From Mucilaginibacter psychrotolerans (GTDB lineage Bacteria; Bacteroidota; Bacteroidia; Sphingobacteriales; Sphingobacteriaceae): a stretch of 64,000 nt of DNA. The notes beneath the pieces were generated by a model, which made no database searches, was not told where the DNA came from, and saw nothing but the letters and a program-made list of their open reading frames with translations. The translations under genes and the position numbers were made by a program. Location: positions 1-64,000 of the forward strand of contig NZ_SOZE01000019.1 in NCBI RefSeq assembly GCF_004519315.1, given 5' to 3'. This document shows, one piece after another, positions 43,730 through 52,967 of this stretch; position 1 is the first letter of the stretch; each line of letters starts with the position of its first letter.

Positions 43730-44380
43730 ATGATAAACATCAACAGTGACCAGATTTCTCAACTGGAAAAACATTACCGCATCAGCCTGATCAATAGTTT
43801 GATTGGCTATCGGGCGTTGAATTTGTTAGGTACAATAAGTAATGATGGCGTTACCAACTTGTGCATCATCAGTTCGGTATTTCATTTGGGTGCAAACCCG
43901 CCATTAATAGGCTTGGTGATAAGGCCCGAGCGCGAGCATAACGATACGCTACGCAATATTAAAGCTACGGGTCAGTACACCCTTAATAATGTATTGCCCG
44001 AATGGTACATGCAGGCGCATCAAACCAGTGCAAGTTATCCTTCGGGGGTTTCTGAGTTCGACGCCTGCGGTTTTCATAAACACTATGTTAAAGATTTTAA
44101 AGCACCATTTGTTAAAGAAGCTAATGTGCATGTCGGTTTAGAGCTTAGGGAAGTTATTGATATGGAAATTAATGGCACCACCATCGTCGTCGGCGAGATT
44201 GTTCACATTTTAACCGAAGATCATTTGATAGATACGGATGGCACAATAAAACACAGTGCAGCAAAAACGTTGACGGTGGCGGGGTTGGATACTTACTATC
44301 TGCCTTATCCAATAGGGCAAATGGCGTATGCCAAGCCGGGCGTTGAACCTCATTTACAAGAAAATGATATTAAGGCTTAG
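43730..44380 (+). CDS. Flavin reductase-like FMN-binding protein
   Basis: 216 aa. A split-barrel flavin reductase fold: GYRALNLLGTISNDGVTNLC near residue 25, NPPLIGLVIRPEREHNDTLR, and ATGQYTLNNVLPEWYMQAH. GEIVHILTEDHLIDTDG is the conserved C-terminal part. Such proteins bind FMN and reduce it or use it as cofactor. It is tightly packed between the SDR (one base) and the FAD oxidoreductase (nine bases), so all are on one transcript. The specific substrate is unknown. Confidence 0.88.
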   Translation: MININSDQISQLEKHYRISLINSLIGYRALNLLGTISNDGVTNLCIISSVFHLGANPPLIGLVIRPEREHNDTLRNIKATGQYTLNNVLPEWYMQAHQTSASYPSGVSEFDACGFHKHYVKDFKAPFVKEANVHVGLELREVIDMEINGTTIVVGEIVHILTEDHLIDTDGTIKHSAAKTLTVAGLDTYYLPYPIGQMAYAKPGVEPHLQENDIKA

Positions 44381-44389
44381 GCGTAAATT

Positions 44390-45637
44390 ATGAAGAAAGA
44401 TGCAGACGTAATTATCATTGGGGCGGGTTTAGCCGGCTTAACGGCTGCCAAATTATTGAAGGCGGCCGGAAAATCTGTTTTGGTATTAGAAGCTTCTGAT
44501 GGAGTGGGGGGCAGGGTACGCACAGATGAGAAAGATGGCTTTCTGCTCGACCGGGGCTTTCAGGTTTTTTTGACGGCTTATCCTGAAGCTAAAAACCTGC
44601 TGGATTATGCTGCACTCGACCTCAGAACCTTTGATCCCGGTGCCTTGATCATGAGCAGGGACGGGATTACAAAATTGGGCGACCCGCTTAGGCAGCCAGC
44701 TACACTGTTAAGCACTTTATTTTCATCTGCTGCTACATTCTCCGATAAAATGAGGATGCTGCGTTTAAAGCTAAAGCTAGGCAAAAAAAGCATCGAGGAG
44801 ATTTTTAGGGACGAGGAAATTACGACCACCGAGTATTTGAAAAGAGCGGGTTTCAGCGGAACCATTATGAACCGGTTCTTCCGGCCTTTTATGACGGGTA
44901 TATTTTTGGAAGAGCAGTTAAGCACATCCAGCCGGATGTTTGAATTTGTATTTAAAATGTTTAGCGAAGGTGATGCAGCTATACCTGCTAAAGGAATGGG
45001 CATGATTCCAAAGCAATTGGCAGAATGCCTTTCTGCTAATGAACTCTTGTTTTATCAAAATGTATCCGCAGTTGATGAGGGTTTGGTAACAACGGCTTCC
45101 GGGGCCACCTATCAGGCCGATTTTGTGTTAATTGCAACCGATCCTTTACGTTCACCTATAAGGTATGGAAACACTGCCGTCAAGTTTCATTCTGTCAGCA
45201 ATATGTATTTTACAGCAAAGCAACGGCCTTTTGAAGAGCGATTGATTGCTTTAAACGCTTTAGCAGGAAAGTTAGTAAACAACGTTGCGGTGATGGATAG
45301 CATATCCTCGGCGTATTCAAAAAATGGGGATGCTTTAATATCCCTATCCCTCATCGGTGATCATTCCGAAGCCAATGAAAAAGACTTACAGGAGGAGGTA
45401 ATTGCCGAATTGAAATTCTGGTATCCCGATGCGGTTAACTGGAAGCATTTGAAAACTTATCATATTAATTATGCGTTGCCCAATGATGATCATGTAAGCA
45501 ATGAGCCGGAGCCTAACGCCATAAGGTTAAATGCACAATGTTTTGTTTGCGGCGATTATTTAATGAATGGCTCGATTAATGCAGCCATGAAAAGCGGAAG
45601 GCTGGCTGCGGAAGCTATTATTAATACCATGCGGTAA
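44390..45637 (+). CDS. FAD-dependent amine-oxidase/desaturase-like oxidoreductase
   Basis: 415 aa. The FAD motif VIIIGAGLAGLTAAKLLKAA is at residues 7-26, then VLEASDGVGGRVRTD and FLLDRGFQVFLTAYPEAKN. The C-terminus has the second FAD contact (CFVCGDYLMNGSINAAMKSG). It belongs to the amine oxidase/protoporphyrinogen oxidase/CrtI superfamily but is distinct from the CrtI above. The substrate is unknown. The stop overlaps the next start by one base (TAATG). Its place in the folE set suggests action on a pigment, isoprenoid or pterin. Confidence 0.87.
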   Translation: MKKDADVIIIGAGLAGLTAAKLLKAAGKSVLVLEASDGVGGRVRTDEKDGFLLDRGFQVFLTAYPEAKNLLDYAALDLRTFDPGALIMSRDGITKLGDPLRQPATLLSTLFSSAATFSDKMRMLRLKLKLGKKSIEEIFRDEEITTTEYLKRAGFSGTIMNRFFRPFMTGIFLEEQLSTSSRMFEFVFKMFSEGDAAIPAKGMGMIPKQLAECLSANELLFYQNVSAVDEGLVTTASGATYQADFVLIATDPLRSPIRYGNTAVKFHSVSNMYFTAKQRPFEERLIALNALAGKLVNNVAVMDSISSAYSKNGDALISLSLIGDHSEANEKDLQEEVIAELKFWYPDAVNWKHLKTYHINYALPNDDHVSNEPEPNAIRLNAQCFVCGDYLMNGSINAAMKSGRLAAEAIINTMR

Positions 45638-46704
45638 TGACGGATCATAATTTATATAGCAACCAATTGTTAGACCAAAAACGGCTTTCTGGCGACCCAC
45701 AGGCTGACGAATTTATACATTATGTTTTTGGTGACCCGGCAAGGAGACAGCTATTACAGCAATGGATGGCTGGTGTATCTGGTGCAGCACATTTAAAGAT
45801 ATTGCAGGATGCCTTTCCCGGCTTTGCTTTTATAGACAAAGCCACAGACTTGCCTGATTGGGCTCAACTGCGGTTGATGAAAGCGGGGGCTATTTTCTAT
45901 GCCCGGCACTCAGAGATCATCATGAGCTTGCTCGGCCTGTTATCGTTGCCCTACTGCTATAATGCAGCAAACGGGGCGATGGTTTTATACCTGTCTGAAC
46001 TCATCCGTAAGCAAACCACCAAAAGGCTTTATGATACAGCTGTTTTTGTTTGGGAAGTTATGGGGCCCGATGCCTTTGGCAAGGATGGAAACGCTTTTGA
46101 AGAAATTTTAAAAGTGCGCATCATGCACGCGGCGGTCCGATATTATACGCTTCAGAGCGGCAAGTGGAATGATAGTTGGGGATTGCCCATCAATCAGGAA
46201 GATATGGCCGGCACCAACCTGTCATTTTCATTGATTGTTATTCGTGGGTTGAGGATGCTTGGCTATAACGTTAGCCAGGAAGACCAGGCTGCATTTATGC
46301 ATATATGGGCAGTAGTGGGCTGTTTATCTGGTTTAGACGAAGACCTTATCCCCGAAAATTCTAAAAAAGCACAGCAACTCGATATCATAATTAAGCAACG
46401 GCAATTTTCTGTATCTGCACATGGGCAAGAATTGACTAAATCTTTGACTGCTCATATCCTTTCCGTTAATAAAAGCAAGGCAACAGCCAACGATATTCTG
46501 GGCTTGATGCGTTACCTGCTGGGAAAGGAAATTGCGGATATGCTGGCGATTGAGGCCCCTGAATTGCCTGCTTATAAGCTCACGTTGATAAAAACGCTAA
46601 ACTTGCTGAAAAGCTTTAAACCGCAGGGTGACCCAAAGCAAAATTACCGTACTGCTTACGCCACATTCAAAACACAAAACCCCGAACTCTCTAAAAGAAA
46701 CTAA
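45637..46704 (+). CDS. MpaB/latex-clearing-protein family oxygenase (DUF2236)
   Basis: 355 aa. Helical protein with the family signature: LMKAGAIFYARHSEIIMSLL, KRLYDTAVFVWEVMGPDAFG, then VRIMHAAVRYYT (the conserved His with Arg) and LPINQEDMAGTNLSFSLIVI. Members include the fungal MpaB' oxygenase and the rubber oxygenase Lcp, which use b-type heme to cleave polyisoprenoid double bonds. No signal peptide, so cytoplasmic. The gene overlaps the FAD oxidoreductase stop by one base and precedes a MarR gene by 38 bases. An isoprenoid or carotenoid substrate is suggested by context only. Confidence 0.8.
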   Translation: MTDHNLYSNQLLDQKRLSGDPQADEFIHYVFGDPARRQLLQQWMAGVSGAAHLKILQDAFPGFAFIDKATDLPDWAQLRLMKAGAIFYARHSEIIMSLLGLLSLPYCYNAANGAMVLYLSELIRKQTTKRLYDTAVFVWEVMGPDAFGKDGNAFEEILKVRIMHAAVRYYTLQSGKWNDSWGLPINQEDMAGTNLSFSLIVIRGLRMLGYNVSQEDQAAFMHIWAVVGCLSGLDEDLIPENSKKAQQLDIIIKQRQFSVSAHGQELTKSLTAHILSVNKSKATANDILGLMRYLLGKEIADMLAIEAPELPAYKLTLIKTLNLLKSFKPQGDPKQNYRTAYATFKTQNPELSKRN

Positions 46705-46742
46705 ATTTGAACCGTTAGCTGTTACTTGTAATTTCGCAAACT

Positions 46743-47426
46743 ATGAAATCATACCAACTCATTCATCAATTAATAAACCTTGTAGCAGAGCTGGAAGAAG
46801 AAAACCAGGGCCGTGAAGCGTCTATTCAGGATTTTACAGGTTTTCTGCTGAATAAAGTTGGTGACCCCACCAGTAATCATCATAGCAATGAAGTACGGTT
46901 CGGCGATAGCGATAGTGCCGCTTTAGATATTGCCTACCAGTTGGATAATAATATCGGGCGCTTGTTTGTTTTCATGAGCCGCTACGCAAAATCATACATC
47001 AAAAAAGCGCTGGAAGGTACCCCCCTGCAAACTGCCGAGGATTTTTCGGCATTGGCAATTTTGTTAACGCACCACCATTTGTCAAAAAGTGAATTGATCA
47101 GCCATAATTTACAGGAGAAAACATCTGGTACAGAAGTGATCAGGCGTTTGATTGCCTCGGGACTGGTGCGGCAATGGGACGATGAAAAGGATAAAAGGAG
47201 TAAACATATCGCCATTACCGATGACGGGAAACAGCTATTATTCCAGGTATTTGAGCACACCAGTTATGTTGGTAAGATTATCACGGGCAGACTAACAACA
47301 GCTGAAAAATTTACCCTGCAATACCTGTTGCAAAAGCTGGAGGCCTTTCACCTGGAACATTATGAGAAAAAGACCATTCTCCATAAAGCTGACCTGAAAA
47401 AGCTTGCAGAAGAACGCTACTTATAG
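46743..47426 (+). CDS. MarR-family transcriptional regulator
   Basis: 227 aa. Winged-helix MarR core in the middle (LAILLTHHHLSKSELISHNL, SGTEVIRRLIASGLVRQWDD, KDKRSKHIAITDDGKQLL). A long N-terminal extension and C-terminal helices (LQYLLQKLEAFHLEHYEKKT) probably form the dimer interface. Last gene of the folE-SDR-flavin reductase-FAD-MpaB set, 38 bases behind, so it is likely the local regulator of that operon. Ligand unknown. It is not a MerR-type CarH/LitR protein. Confidence 0.87.
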   Translation: MKSYQLIHQLINLVAELEEENQGREASIQDFTGFLLNKVGDPTSNHHSNEVRFGDSDSAALDIAYQLDNNIGRLFVFMSRYAKSYIKKALEGTPLQTAEDFSALAILLTHHHLSKSELISHNLQEKTSGTEVIRRLIASGLVRQWDDEKDKRSKHIAITDDGKQLLFQVFEHTSYVGKIITGRLTTAEKFTLQYLLQKLEAFHLEHYEKKTILHKADLKKLAEERYL

Positions 47427-47636
47427 GTGAATTTTCGTTTCATTTGACTAATTTGGGTTGGTATTTAAACATGGCATGGTTGACTAAATACAGAATAAAA
47501 ACATAATTACTGTAAATGCTAAAAATGTCATTCGTTGTTGTTTCATCAAGTTGGTTATGGCTGGTTTGTAATTTTAAAATGTTTAACTTCGTTTAAAATT
47601 CATCTTACCAGAAGACGATTACTTCATGAACCTGTT

Positions 47637-49235
47637 ATGAGAGCAACTTTGTTCTTCGCCTTTGTTTTATTACCGTCAATATTATTCGCTGCTACCAATA
47701 CAAGCGATTCGTTTGGAGATTTGGTAAAGGAATTTGGCAAGAAAAATGTCTACGACCATCAAAAGGAAGTACGTATTGCTGCTTTGAAGAAGCAGCTTAA
47801 ACAATCGGCTGTTGCAGATATGCAGGGCCAGTTCAATATTTCCAATAAGCTTTATGATGAATATAAATCCTATCAGTACGATTCGGCTTATGTTTATGCT
47901 ACCAAGCTGCTGACGATCAGTCAAACCCTTCACGATAAGTCTAAAGAAGATTTTAGCAAGATAAAAATGGGCTTTATCTTGCTTTCATCGGGCATGTTTA
48001 AAGAAACGTTTGATAGTATGCAGGGAATCCATGTGCAAACTCTGGATTCAACGGTAAGGATGGAATATTATTCCATAAAAATGCGGGCGTATTATGATCT
48101 CGCTACCTATAACAACGACCGCCATTACACACCGGTTTATACCGCTACGGCAAACAAATACATAGATTCTGCCATAGCACTTACTAAGCCCAATTCTTAC
48201 GACAATCTATATCTATCGGGGTACAAGGATTTCAAAAACGGCTTAAACGACACAGCTGCAGTAATTTTTAAAAGGTTGCTTAATTCAAAAACGCTAACCG
48301 AGCATCAAAACGCTATCGTAGAATCAACGCTGAGCAATGTATACCAAAATATTCAACAGCCGGAAAAGAGTATTGAGCTGCTTATCAGGGCAACAATCAG
48401 CGATATCCGCTCATCAACAAAAGAAACCATTGCACTATTTTGGCTGGCCGAGATTTTATACAAGCAAGGCGATATCAAAAATGCATACGTTGCGCTGGAA
48501 CATGCCCTGGCCGATGCAGAGTTTTATGGTGCAAGGCAGCGTAAAGTACAGATTGGTTCGCTGTTACCCGTTGTAGCCTCGGAAAAACTGCTGTTTATTG
48601 AACGAGAAGAAAAGCTCTATATCCGAAGCTTAAGCCTCATTACAGTGTTAGCAGCAGCGGTAATAGGGGTCTCGATTTTACTTTTTAAGCGCAACAAAAA
48701 GCTAAAAGCGAAGGAAAAAATTATTGAAAAGGTAAACCAAAGGCTAATTGAAGGGACTAAGATCAAGGAAGATTACATTGGTTATTTTTTCAATGTGATA
48801 TCCGGATACATACTTCAGCTGGAGCGAATCAAGAGATCTATTGATACCAAAATCCCGGCGCGCAAGTATGATGACATTCAATTAATGGCCAACAACATTA
48901 ATATTAAAAAAGAGCGGCAAACGCTGTTTAATACTTTCGACCAGGTGTTCCTGAAGATATTCCCAAACTTTGTGGAAGAATTTAACACCCTGTTTAAGAA
49001 AGAGAATCAAATTTGGCCCAAAGAGCATGAGGTGCTAACTACAGACCTCCGCATATTTGCATTAATGCGTATGGGTATAACCGATACCGAAGCCATTGCC
49101 AAGATACTGGAGTATTCTGAAAAAACCATCTACGTTTACAAGATGCGCATCAAAGCGAAAGCAATTATTCATGGTGACGAATTCGACCAGCGCATCATGG
49201 CTATTAAAGCGGTTGATATCAATGCCAGGCCCTAA
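47637..49235 (+). CDS. DUF6377 SusR-like membrane regulator
   Basis: 532 aa from ATG 47637 (MRATLFFAFVLLPSILFAAT); the frame upstream adds 34 unlikely residues. Signal peptide, then a periplasmic TPR-like region (~residues 25-330) with repeated helical pairs (YDSAYVYATKLLTISQTLHD, AIVESTLSNVYQNIQQPEKS). One transmembrane helix follows (LSLITVLAAAVIGVSILLF). The C-terminal cytoplasmic DUF6377 part ends in a LuxR-like helix-turn-helix (FALMRMGITDTEAIAKILEY, SEKTIYVYKMRIK). This resembles SusR, which senses maltose/starch oligosaccharides and activates sus genes. The susC-led operon starts 680 bases downstream on the same strand, so it probably regulates it. Confidence 0.87.
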   Translation: MRATLFFAFVLLPSILFAATNTSDSFGDLVKEFGKKNVYDHQKEVRIAALKKQLKQSAVADMQGQFNISNKLYDEYKSYQYDSAYVYATKLLTISQTLHDKSKEDFSKIKMGFILLSSGMFKETFDSMQGIHVQTLDSTVRMEYYSIKMRAYYDLATYNNDRHYTPVYTATANKYIDSAIALTKPNSYDNLYLSGYKDFKNGLNDTAAVIFKRLLNSKTLTEHQNAIVESTLSNVYQNIQQPEKSIELLIRATISDIRSSTKETIALFWLAEILYKQGDIKNAYVALEHALADAEFYGARQRKVQIGSLLPVVASEKLLFIEREEKLYIRSLSLITVLAAAVIGVSILLFKRNKKLKAKEKIIEKVNQRLIEGTKIKEDYIGYFFNVISGYILQLERIKRSIDTKIPARKYDDIQLMANNINIKKERQTLFNTFDQVFLKIFPNFVEEFNTLFKKENQIWPKEHEVLTTDLRIFALMRMGITDTEAIAKILEYSEKTIYVYKMRIKAKAIIHGDEFDQRIMAIKAVDINARP

Positions 49236-49916
49236 CATTTAAACTGTACTGTCTTCGCAGCTACAGTCAGTATTATACTACTTCCTCTCCTGAGCTTATC
49301 GTAATGTAGCGAGTGCGTGTATCGTGTTCATGAGCACCGTATTCTACTGCATTGCCCTACACGTTTGGCTGGTTAACAACAGGGCCAATCCGAAAGGCTG
49401 TTTTTATGGTCTTTTTTTGTTGTCAGAAGCTATAATAACTGGCCTGACTCTTGTCAAAAACGTGCTACACCCGTTAAATTTTTCGATTTTAAATTATTTT
49501 AATAAGCTGATTATCAGTTATTAAATTTTAAACAAAAAGCTATTCCATTAAATTTTTTGTAAATAAATAGCTACTCGAAATTTACCTCCCTTACTTTGTG
49601 TTGTTGCAATGCCCCGAGCCTGTCTGTCATGGTAGGGTCTTGCTGTTTTACCAATTATAACTTCGTATTAGCAAATATTTATGCGTTTGTGTTGCTGGCT
49701 GGAAATGTCCCCAACCACAATTCAAAACCTGAACCGACACGTAATCGCGATACGTTGCTATATGCTGTTTTTGAAAATTTTTAAGCGCTAATTGTTACTG
49801 ATGATTAATCAATATTTAAACTTAAACGAGCCCGAAACCAATGTTAGGAAAGGCTAATGAACAGAAGAACTTTAGAAACCAACCACTGAATTCAAACTAT
49901 TAACCAATTAAATTAA
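49236..49916. other. Long intergenic region before susC
   Basis: ~680 bp without a believable gene. TTACTTTG at 49591-49598 is one base from the TAnnTTTG consensus. If used, it would give a leader of more than 300 nt. The inverted repeat AGCTATT (49538-49544) / AATAGCT (49566-49572) lies just before it and could be a regulator site. Short frames at 49324-49524 and 49596-49784 lack coding character. Confidence 0.4.
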
Positions 49917-52900
49917 ATGAGAAACAATTACCTAAAGAAGTTTATGCTCCTTTTTACTGTGCTGATAATATCGCATGCGGTATTTGCACAAACAGGAGGC
50001 ATCACCGGTAAAGTGGTAGATGAGAATAATCAACCCCTACCTGGCGCAACCGTTTTAGTATCGGGCACCACTATTGCAGGTGCTGCTGATGCCACGGGAG
50101 TTTACAAAATCAGCGGTTTAAAAGCCGGGAATTATACCCTCACCGCTAGCTTTATTGGCTACACGGCAGACCCCCAAACCGTTTCTGTTGGCGCAGCAAT
50201 GGTAACCGTTAATTTCAAGTTACAGCCATCATCAAAATCGCTTAACGAGGTTGTGGTGATTGGATACGGTACCGTTAAAAAGAAAGATCTTACCGGTTCT
50301 GTTACTACAGTAAGTTCAAAAGATTTTCAAACAGGTAACATTACTTCGCCAGAGCAACTAATTGCGGGTAAGGTTGCGGGTGTGTCTATCACGCCAAACG
50401 GCGGTGCCCCGGGTGCTGGTAGTACCATTCGCGTGCGTGGCGGTGCATCAATAAGTGCCAGTAACGACCCACTTATAGTAGTTGATGGCGTGCAGTTAAG
50501 CAACGATGGCATAGCCGGCGCACCAAATGCACTTACCCTGATCAACCCTAACGATATTGAAACTTTTACAGTATTGAAGGATGCTTCGGCAACCGCTATC
50601 TATGGTTCAAGAGCTTCTAATGGTGTAATTATCATTACTACTAAGAGGGGAGTAAGTGGCAAACCGGTAATCAATGTAAATACCCAGGTATCCTCTTCAA
50701 CGCTTACCAAAGAAGTTAGCGTATTGTCTGCAGATCAGTTGCGTGCGTATGTAAAAGCTAACGGAAATGCTACCTATCAGGGGCTTTTAGGCACCGAGAA
50801 TACCGATTGGCAAAAAGAGATTTATCAAACGGCTATCAGTAACGATAACAACTTAAGCGTGTCGGGCGGGTTAAAAAACATGCCTTACCGCGTTTCGGTT
50901 GGTTATTTAGATCAAAAAGGTATTCTTCGCACCGGTTATCTCAACAGGGCGTCGGCATCGATTAACATATCTCCTAAGTTGTTTGATAACCATTTAAAGA
51001 TCGATCTGAACGTTAGGGGCTCGGCAAGCAAAGCACGTTTTGCCAATCAGGGAGCCATCGGGGCCGCCATCAGTTTCGATCCCACAAAGCCGGTTTTGTC
51101 TGGCAACAGCAATTATGGCGGCTATTTTGAATACCTGGATAGCGACCCATCATCGGCAACCGGCCTTAAACAACTTGCCCCGCGTAACCCGGTGGGTTTG
51201 TTGGAAGAGCGCGAGGATAAAAGCGATGTGAAAAGAAGTATCGGTAACCTGCAACTCGATTATAAACTCCATTTCCTGCCAGATTTGCATGCCAACGTTA
51301 ACTTCGGTTACGATGCATCACAGGGTAAGGGTACCATTGTTCAGCCGGATTACGCTGCATCAAGTTTCAGGAGATATAAAGATGCCAACAATGTTTTGCA
51401 TAGTGGCGTTAACAACCAGTACAACTCCAAGGTGCTAAACACCACGTTCGAAGGTTATTTAAACTACGTTAAAGAAGTTACCGCCATTGATACCCGTATT
51501 GATGCGGTTGCAGGTTATGCTTATTACGATTACAAAACAACGGTAACTAATTTCCCCGACCTTACAACAGACGGCACTGTAGTATCCAGCCCTACCTATC
51601 CGTTTGATATTCCGCGCAACAGGTTATTGTCTTACTACGGTCGTTTAAATTTAACCGTATCAAACAAATATCTGTTAACGGGAACTATCCGTCGCGATGG
51701 CTCATCAAGGTTTAGCCCGCTTAACCGTTTTGCCGTGTTCCCTTCAGGTGCATTTGCATGGAAGATAAAAGAAGAATCGTTCCTGAAAGATAATACCGTA
51801 TTATCAGATTTGAAATTGCGTGTTGGTTACGGGTTAACTGGCCAGCAGGATGGCTTATCTAACTATGGTTATACCTCGTATTATGCGCTAAGTTCGCAAA
51901 CAGCATCCTACCAGTTCGGTAACACTTTTTACCAGTTGTACCGCCCTGCTGCTTATGACCCTAAACGTAAATGGGAGCAAAGCGCAACCACTAACGCAGG
52001 TATCGATTTCGGTTTTCTTAACGGGCGCTTAACCGGTAGTATTGATGCTTACTATAAAGAAACTAAAGACCTTTTGGCACCTGTTAACCAAGCAGCCGGT
52101 GCAGGTTTCTCAAACACATTTGTTACCAATGTAGGCACTATGACTAATAAAGGTATCGAGTTATCATTAAGCGCACAGGTAATCAGAAGCAAAGACGTGA
52201 ACTGGGAAGTTGCCGTAAATGCTACGTACAATCAAAACAAGGTTACTAAATTAACATTTGTAGATGATCCTAATGGTATAGGTATAGCAACCGGCGGCGT
52301 ATCCGGCGGAACGGGCTCAAGTGTGCAACGTTTTATTGTTGGCCAACCGCGCGGTACTTATTATGTGTACCAGCAGGTTTATGGTACCGATGGCAAGCCT
52401 TTGGATAACGTTTACGTTGACCGTAACGGCGATGGCTCTGTTAACGATAAAGACCTTTACCTGTACAAACAGCCCGATCCAAAATACATATTCGGTTTCT
52501 CCAGTAACGTTAGCTATAAAAACTTCAACCTTAGCGTAGTGATGCGTGCTAACGTGGGGAATTATGCATACAACAATGTGTTTTCCAGCACCGGTGTACA
52601 GCGCAGTATACTTAACCCGCTTGGTTATTTGAACAATGGTTCAACCAATTTATTGGAAAGTGGCTTGATAGGTGGCAATGATAAAAATGTTTTATCTGAC
52701 TACTATATTCAAAACGCCTCTTTCCTAAAAATGGATAACGCAAGCCTTGGCTATAACTTTGGTAAAGTGTTGGGCGGTTCAACGCAGCTTAGCCTGAGCG
52801 GTAACGTGCAAAACGTATTTACCATTACCAAATATAAAGGTGTTGACCCCGAAGTGAATGGCGGTATTGATAACAATATTTATCCCCGCCCGCGCACCTA

Positions 52901-52928
52901 CGTGTTAGGCTTGAATCTTAAGTTTTAA
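49917..52928 (+). CDS. susC: SusC-type TonB-dependent oligosaccharide receptor
   Basis: 1003 aa outer-membrane protein. Signal peptide (MRNNYLKKFMLLFTVLIISH, ending VFAQ), then a CarboxypepD_reg-like beta-sandwich (about 26-105; GKVVDENNQPLPGATVLVSG). A TonB-dependent plug follows (VVIGYGTVKKKDLTGSVTTV to DASATAIYGSRASNGVIIIT). The rest is a 22-strand beta-barrel ending in a Phe (GLNLKF). It imports starch or maltodextrin oligosaccharides with energy from TonB. It is followed by susD after 39 bases. It is the leading gene of the starch operon. Confidence 0.97.
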   Translation: MRNNYLKKFMLLFTVLIISHAVFAQTGGITGKVVDENNQPLPGATVLVSGTTIAGAADATGVYKISGLKAGNYTLTASFIGYTADPQTVSVGAAMVTVNFKLQPSSKSLNEVVVIGYGTVKKKDLTGSVTTVSSKDFQTGNITSPEQLIAGKVAGVSITPNGGAPGAGSTIRVRGGASISASNDPLIVVDGVQLSNDGIAGAPNALTLINPNDIETFTVLKDASATAIYGSRASNGVIIITTKRGVSGKPVINVNTQVSSSTLTKEVSVLSADQLRAYVKANGNATYQGLLGTENTDWQKEIYQTAISNDNNLSVSGGLKNMPYRVSVGYLDQKGILRTGYLNRASASINISPKLFDNHLKIDLNVRGSASKARFANQGAIGAAISFDPTKPVLSGNSNYGGYFEYLDSDPSSATGLKQLAPRNPVGLLEEREDKSDVKRSIGNLQLDYKLHFLPDLHANVNFGYDASQGKGTIVQPDYAASSFRRYKDANNVLHSGVNNQYNSKVLNTTFEGYLNYVKEVTAIDTRIDAVAGYAYYDYKTTVTNFPDLTTDGTVVSSPTYPFDIPRNRLLSYYGRLNLTVSNKYLLTGTIRRDGSSRFSPLNRFAVFPSGAFAWKIKEESFLKDNTVLSDLKLRVGYGLTGQQDGLSNYGYTSYYALSSQTASYQFGNTFYQLYRPAAYDPKRKWEQSATTNAGIDFGFLNGRLTGSIDAYYKETKDLLAPVNQAAGAGFSNTFVTNVGTMTNKGIELSLSAQVIRSKDVNWEVAVNATYNQNKVTKLTFVDDPNGIGIATGGVSGGTGSSVQRFIVGQPRGTYYVYQQVYGTDGKPLDNVYVDRNGDGSVNDKDLYLYKQPDPKYIFGFSSNVSYKNFNLSVVMRANVGNYAYNNVFSSTGVQRSILNPLGYLNNGSTNLLESGLIGGNDKNVLSDYYIQNASFLKMDNASLGYNFGKVLGGSTQLSLSGNVQNVFTITKYKGVDPEVNGGIDNNIYPRPRTYVLGLNLKF

Positions 52929-52967
52929 TCATTAGTATAGTAAGCTATACCGCTAATAATAAGCAAT

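Noticed and set aside
46743-47426. The MarR protein as the factor acting on the TACA repeats of crtI
   Set aside because: MarR proteins bind short palindromes, whereas 11-bp direct repeats fit MerR-type CarH/LitR; no such gene is in the window.
49324-49784. Two short plus-strand frames in the region before susC
   Set aside because: No ribosome site, AT-driven composition and no familiar protein features; the region is better seen as a long regulatory gap.
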